Assembly: GCA_014155875.1 (NCBI GenBank)
Contig: JACEFZ010013526.1
Location: forward strand, 55,001 to 119,000
Length of the DNA stretch: 64,000 bases
From: Cepaea nemoralis
Lineage: Eukaryota > Mollusca > Gastropoda > Stylommatophora > Helicidae
Reading direction: 5' to 3'
Position numbers and translations under genes: made by a program. Below the pieces are notes generated by a model. That model saw nothing but the letters and a program-made list of their open reading frames with translations. It was not told the DNA's origin and searched no databases. Of the stretch, positions 59,590 through 64,000 are shown piece by piece (position 1 is the first letter of the stretch; each line of letters begins with the position of its first letter).

Positions 59590-60140
59590 GGTTTTATAAT
59601 GTTTACATATCCACAGTCTCACCACAGTAACCCTAATTGTTTTACCACAGTTCCATAAATTGTATCCATCAATCGGCACTCCTAGGATGGAGTTATTTAT
59701 CCAGAGTTCCACTAATTGTATCCACCAATCGGCACTCCTACGCCGAAGTTGTTTACCCAAAGATCCAGTAATTGTATCCACCAATCGGCACTCCTAGGTC
59801 GGAGTTATTTACCCACAGTTCGACTAATTGTCTCCACCAATCGGCACTCCTAGGATGGAGTTATTTATCCAGAGTTCCACTAATTGCATCCACCAATCGG
59901 AACTCCTGGGCCAGGGTTGTCGCACCATAGTTCCACTAAATGTATCCACCAACTGGCACTCGTAGGCCGGAGTCGTTTACCCACAATTCCACTAATTGTA
60001 TCTACCAATCGGCACTCCTAGGCTAGGAGTTGTTTACCCACAGTTCCACTAACTGTATCCACCAATCGTCACTCCTAGGCTGGAGTTGTTTACCCACAGT
60101 TCCACTAATTGTATCTGCCAATCGGCACTCCTGGGCTGGA
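59590..60140. repeat. 56 bp minisatellite at the 3' end of element E
   Basis: AATCGGCACTCCTAGG landmarks at 59671, 59727, 59783, 59839, 59895, 59951, 60007, 60064 and 60120 give a period of 56 (once 57). It begins abruptly inside RNase H after HFIVES. Confidence 0.93.
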
Positions 60141-60440
60141 CCGATTCCACGATAAAATGACGTCCTAGGAGGAATCTGGACAATTTAGTTATACCCACCA
60201 CTAGAGCTAGGGCTTCCAACTTAGGTGTTGACCAAGCCCGTTCTCTCGGTTTTAATTTTCGGGAGACGAAGTACACAGGATGTAGGATGTTATTGTGCTC
60301 CTGCAACAAGACTGCGCCAATCGCCACGGAGCTCGCATCTGTGCGTAATCTGAAAGGTAAATGGAGATTGGGCAATTTCAGGATGGGATTGTGTACGCTA
60401 TTATCAGAAAAATAAGACAATACTTTCTGGAATGCAAATT
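60125..60440 (-). pseudogene. Element E RNase H, truncated
   Basis: FRLRTDASSVAIGAVLLQEH (first Asp), HPVYFVSRKLKPRERAW, KLEALALVVGITKLSRFLLG and HFIVES, where the third catalytic Asp should follow. At that point the 56 bp minisatellite begins. It is one frame away from the RT ORF, with the shift near 60420-60440. Confidence 0.85.
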
Positions 60441-61180
60441 AAGGCATTCATTGCTTACAATTTTTTCGGGTTGATCTTTTGTTAGTAGGTTAGTAAATAC
60501 CATGGTCAGTTCAGCAAAATCTGGTATAAACTGCCTGTAATAATTGATAAGTCCCAACAAACTTCTGACTTGCTTTTTTGTAGTCGGAAGTGAGAGTTTT
60601 AGTATCTTGGACACAATGTTATCGTCTGTCGTGACAAAGCCATTAGATATCTTGTACCCAAAGAAGGATATTTCCTGATAGGCTATGTCTACTTTTGCAG
60701 GCTTTACCGTCAGTCCGTGCTGTCTAATGCGTTCAAAAGTCTGTTCTAATGTTTTTATGTGGTCTGTCATTGTCTTTGTGTGAACACAAATGTCGTCAAT
60801 ATAGCAAATAATATTAAGAATGTCTACCAGTAAAAGTCGTGTCATACGTACGAATGTTGCTGGGGCATTGACAAGCCCAAATGGAAGTTTGCACCATTCG
60901 TACAGTCCCCAAGGTGTGGCAAAAGCTGTCAGATGTCTGCTCTGTTCGTCTACTGCTATTTGCCAGTAACCTTTAGTCATGTCTACCTTCGTAAAGAACC
61001 TAGCGTCTGTCAGTTCTGTCAATAGGTCTTCAGAATTTGCCATTGGCTCTAAATCTAAAAGAGTTATCTTATTTAAATTTCTGTAGTCGACACAGAGTCT
61101 TATTGTGTTGTCCTTTTTGCGTACTATGACCATTGGAGATGAGAAATTGGATTGGGATCGTCTAATGATGTTGTTTTTTT
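60378..61180 (-). CDS. Element E reverse transcriptase
   Basis: Ty3-type RT. Motifs in order: SPMVIVRKKDNTIRLCVDYR, NLNKITLLD, FTKVDMTKGYWQIAV, LPFGLVNAPATFVRM, catalytic YIDDICVH, TVKPAKVDIAYQEISFFGYK and VRSLLGLINYYRQFIPDFAE. All key residues are intact. The frame is offset by one from the upstream gag-pol ORF; the change coincides with an A13 run at about 61173-61185. It is the only complete LTR-type RT in the window, so a source of this kind could supply RT to elements A-C. Confidence 0.9.
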
Positions 61181-64000
61181 TTTTCTAAGCTGATGATCTC
61201 TTGATGTAAATGTTCTTTGTAATGCAATGGAATGGTGTATGGTCTGCATTTTATAGGTGTATTTGACGTGAGTGTGATGTGATGTTGTACTAATTCTGTT
61301 TGTCCTGGGTTGTTGGAGAAGATGGTGTTGTATTGTTGTATGAGATGTTTGCAACTGTCTGTCTCTGCTTGAGTTAACTTTGGGTTGATCTTAATTTCCT
61401 TCAAGCAGTTTGTCGTGTCTAATGCAGGTGTTGGAATTTCGTCACTAGCCTCGTCATCTTCATGGTCTATTATCACTGTACATGCTGTTGTGTCGTCTTG
61501 TTCGTTGTCTCTGTTGTAATATGGTCTTAGCATATTGACATGGAATATTTTGTGTTTGTCTTTTATTTGGATCTCATAGTCTACAGGTGAAATCTGTCTC
61601 GTCACTTTAAATGGTCCTTGCCAAGAATCAGTCAATAAGTGTCTGTCACTAGGTAGAAGAAGAACGTCCTGTCCAGGTGTCAACGTTATTGTCCTGTTAC
61701 CTTTGTCAGCATACTGTCTATATGTAGCACCAGATAATTTTAGTGCATCCTTTGCAATTATACAAGATTTGATGATTCTTTCACGCAATGATGTAACATA
61801 TACGTATGATGATATGGGTTTGAGTAAAGGAGTGGATTCAGTTAACATTTGGTGATAAATGCTTAATGGGCCACGTGGTTTGGCACCATAGATAAGTTCA
61901 AAAGGAGAGAAACCTGTACTAGCATGTGGTATTTCGCGATAAGCAAAGAGAATAGCAGGTAAGTATACGTCCCAGTTATTGGGGTGCTCTTGCGTGACTT
62001 TAGCAAGCATATGCTTTAAATCGCCGTTAAACTTTTCTATAATTCCACTCGAGTGAGGATGGTACGGGGAATTGAAACATTGCTTCACTCCTAGCATTTT
62101 AGTGAAAGCTTGAGTAGATGCGGCGATAAACTGAGTACCCCTATCTGATTGGATAGTGTCTGGAAATCCTATCCGTGAAAAAATATGGAAAAAAACTTCC
62201 ATTATATCATTGGCAGTTATGTTCTTTAGGGGAATCGCTTCCGGCCAGCGGCTACATTGATCAATAACAGTTAATATATATTTATTCCCTCTGGTTGTTA
62301 TCTGATTAAGAGGGCCCACTATGTCGACAGATATTTTCTCAAAAGGTCGACTGGCTAAGTCAGTAACTTGTAACTTTGCCTGTGGGTTTTTACCTTTCTT
62401 TACAAGTTTTTGGCAGATGTCACAACTCCTGCAATATTGCTTAATGTCATTGCAGAATTTTGGCCAATAAAACTGTAATAACAATCTTGATCTGGTCTTA
62501 GCGTATGCCATATGCCCTGCAAGAGGTATATCATGGGCAAGACGTAAGGCTTGCTTACGATACTCAATTGGCAACACAGTTTGCTCTGTTGTGGTGTCAC
62601 CTCTGGTATAATACCTGGTGAGGATACAGTTTTTCAAAGCAAAATGCCATCTTGCATTTTTGGTTAACTTTGGCTTTTGGCCGATCAGATTAAAATATTT
62701 TGACAATGAAGGGTCAGCCTTTTGGGCTGTTACAAAAGTCTCCTTCATGGTTTTAGGAGGTGGTAATACTGGGCTAAGCATTCCTATAGCCTCAGTCTGA
62801 TTAATTTCATCTTGCATTCTAGCAGTAGATCTGGTTACTGCATTCACACATTCAATGATATCAGATGGTGATGAAACAGTGTTATCAATGATGTCATGAG
62901 ATTCTAGTGCTACATTAGCTACCATACATTCATTAGGTGGTACAACAGTATCAATGATGACATTTGATGGTGATGTTGTGATCTCATTAATGCAAAGAGA
63001 TGTTATGTCATGAGGCATATTATTCACCTCTGGTAAATTTCCAATTATAATATCACACACCGGGTTTGTTAATGCTGCGCATTTTACTTTCCCAGTGAGG
63101 AAAGGTGTTTGAATATATGCCCATGCTAGTGGGTATTTTTCAATATTGCCAGAGAATGTTCTGCATGTTACGTGCCTGCCTGTATAGTCTGTAGGCATTA
63201 TGAACGTTCTCTTCAGTCCAATCAATGAACTTCCCGTGTACAGAAGGACTGTAGCAGGCTTGCCATTCACGTATCCTTGATGGATGTTTATTCTGCCTTT
63301 GGAATCTACTACTAAATTAGCTTCTTCATTGGCAATAGGGATGGAGTGGCCGCATGTTAAGATACCATCTTCATAAAAAGTATTACAAACAGTACATGTA
63401 TTTGCGTTAAACATATCAAAAGCCTGTGCTGAGTTCACAGGGTGTTTCTCTGATTGTTCTTCATCTGATGATGAACTATCAAATAAGGCGGCATTGTCTT
63501 TCTTTGTCATTTGCCTACCTTTACAATCATGGCGATAATGTCCATACGCCTTACAGAGGAAACATTTACGCAAATTTCTAAAGGATTTACGCTCCTTATC
63601 TTGTCTGTTTACAATGTTCTGTAAATAAGTTAGATATGCGGGGTTCTTGTCGCACATCTCACCTTGATGATGTGAGATTCTACAGTATTTACAGTGGTTG
63701 TACCTCTCAGATGTAGGCTTATGAGGTTTTTGCCTACTATAGGGTTTGTCATAGGTAGCCGATGCTACAAAATTGGTTTCAGTAGCTTCACTGGCAAAAC
63801 AATGCTTGTTGGCTGTGTAATACGCCGAACCACGTCTCTCAATCTCATCCACACTTTTGCATTCATTCTCTTGCAAAAACTTTGAAAATGCTGATGGAAT
63901 AGATGAAATGACTTTATCTCTGATGATAAGGTCTTCTAACTTTTGATAGTTCTTATCAATTTTAGCTGCTGAAGTCCATTTGGAAAATATATCTCGGACT
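61162..64000 (-). CDS. Element E gag-protease-integrase polyprotein (partial, over 940 aa)
   Basis: The frame is open to the right edge, so the gag start is outside. In order: capsid end (EDLIIRDKVISSIPSAFSKF), fingers CKYCRISHHQGEMC and CFLCKAYGHYRHDC, CTVCNTFYEDGILTCGHSIP, protease, HHCC (AHDIPLAGHMAYAKTRSR, CRSCDICQK), integrase core (VDIVGPLNQITTRGNKYI, FPDTIQSDRGTQFIAA, HPHSSGIIEKFNGDLKH) with its D, D, E, then DSWQGPFKVTRQISPVDYEI and the start of RT (IKCRPYTIPLHYKEHLHQEI). The protease active-site DSG/DTG is YTG (VLLYTGSSLIGLK), so the catalytic Asp is lost. Unlike in A and C, gag and pol share one frame. Confidence 0.9.
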   Translation of the reverse strand, partial: VRDIFSKWTSAAKIDKNYQKLEDLIIRDKVISSIPSAFSKFLQENECKSVDEIERRGSAYYTANKHCFASEATETNFVASATYDKPYSRQKPHKPTSERYNHCKYCRISHHQGEMCDKNPAYLTYLQNIVNRQDKERKSFRNLRKCFLCKAYGHYRHDCKGRQMTKKDNAALFDSSSSDEEQSEKHPVNSAQAFDMFNANTCTVCNTFYEDGILTCGHSIPIANEEANLVVDSKGRINIHQGYVNGKPATVLLYTGSSLIGLKRTFIMPTDYTGRHVTCRTFSGNIEKYPLAWAYIQTPFLTGKVKCAALTNPVCDIIIGNLPEVNNMPHDITSLCINEITTSPSNVIIDTVVPPNECMVANVALESHDIIDNTVSSPSDIIECVNAVTRSTARMQDEINQTEAIGMLSPVLPPPKTMKETFVTAQKADPSLSKYFNLIGQKPKLTKNARWHFALKNCILTRYYTRGDTTTEQTVLPIEYRKQALRLAHDIPLAGHMAYAKTRSRLLLQFYWPKFCNDIKQYCRSCDICQKLVKKGKNPQAKLQVTDLASRPFEKISVDIVGPLNQITTRGNKYILTVIDQCSRWPEAIPLKNITANDIMEVFFHIFSRIGFPDTIQSDRGTQFIAASTQAFTKMLGVKQCFNSPYHPHSSGIIEKFNGDLKHMLAKVTQEHPNNWDVYLPAILFAYREIPHASTGFSPFELIYGAKPRGPLSIYHQMLTESTPLLKPISSYVYVTSLRERIIKSCIIAKDALKLSGATYRQYADKGNRTITLTPGQDVLLLPSDRHLLTDSWQGPFKVTRQISPVDYEIQIKDKHKIFHVNMLRPYYNRDNEQDDTTACTVIIDHEDDEASDEIPTPALDTTNCLKEIKINPKLTQAETDSCKHLIQQYNTIFSNNPGQTELVQHHITLTSNTPIKCRPYTIPLHYKEHLHQEIISLEKKKQHH

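Larger units (their letters stand above)
59590..64000 (-). mobile_element. LTR element E, Gmr1-like order gag-PR-IN-RT-RH, partial
   Basis: On the minus strand, from the right edge: gag C-terminus, zinc knuckles, protease, HHCC finger, integrase core, GPF tail, RT and RNase H, in that order. Ty3/mdg4 elements normally have RT before integrase; integrase first defines the Gmr1-like group. The 5' LTR is beyond the window. No 3' LTR is recognised, because the 3' end is replaced by a minisatellite. Confidence 0.88.

Noticed and set aside
59590..60140. CRISPR-like array (56 bp periodic repeats)
   Set aside because: The whole unit repeats without unique spacers, in animal DNA; it is a minisatellite.

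Overview
This is animal nuclear DNA: spliced, gene-poor and saturated with transposable elements (TEs) and simple repeats. The TE mix suggests a marine invertebrate, most likely a mollusc or other lophotrochozoan; that placement is inference, since nothing in the window is diagnostic of a species. It holds Penelope-like elements with a GIY-YIG domain, Ty3-related LTR elements with integrase ahead of reverse transcriptase, RTE- and CR1-like non-LTR elements, Tigger, mariner, a hAT MITE and tRNA-derived SINEs.

The only host gene I can support is a CYP2-like cytochrome P450 on the + strand. One internal exon is at 13944-14058 and the terminal exon at 27767-28939. A 13.7 kb intron separates them, filled with LINE copies, SINEs and a whole LTR element. 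The exons join in phase 0 and keep the heme, I-helix and ExxR motifs. The membrane-anchor exon was not found.

Layout. 1-1748: SINE pieces, a CA array and a 392 bp hAT MITE. 1749-8461: LTR element A (minus), gag-protease only. 8945-13670: a 63 bp minisatellite broken by a Tigger transposon (9028-13563), itself invaded by a Penelope element arranged as an inverted repeat (9388-12216) and by a LINE 3' end (12465-12964). 14059-27766: the P450 intron, with LINE-E, SINEs, LINE-F, LTR element B (19853-26491, TSD gatgg) and LINE-Z. 29085-33440: a minisatellite, a mariner relic split by a second Penelope element (29496-32735), and a Penelope 3' fragment. 33700-37700: TA, CCT, CAGA and GATGAT arrays mixed with LINE 3' ends. 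39540-42660: LINE-Z split by LINE-R (40183-42479). 42898-51423: LTR element C (minus), split by a 3679 bp noncoding TG..CA insertion with TSD gccat. 51930-52490: a LINE-R tail joined to a CA-rich VNTR. 52600-55480: LTR element D (plus, degenerate). 55865-59590: SINE and LINE scraps and minisatellites. 59590-64000: LTR element E (minus), running off the right edge.

The most interesting theme is the LTR elements. E keeps the order gag, protease, integrase, reverse transcriptase, RNase H, the Gmr1-like order known from fish and some invertebrates. A, B, C and D share the family but lack RT, although A and B have nearly identical LTR pairs, so they look like recently moved non-autonomous derivatives. 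Names such as LINE-E, LINE-R, LINE-Z and SINE-alpha/beta are labels used only in this answer.
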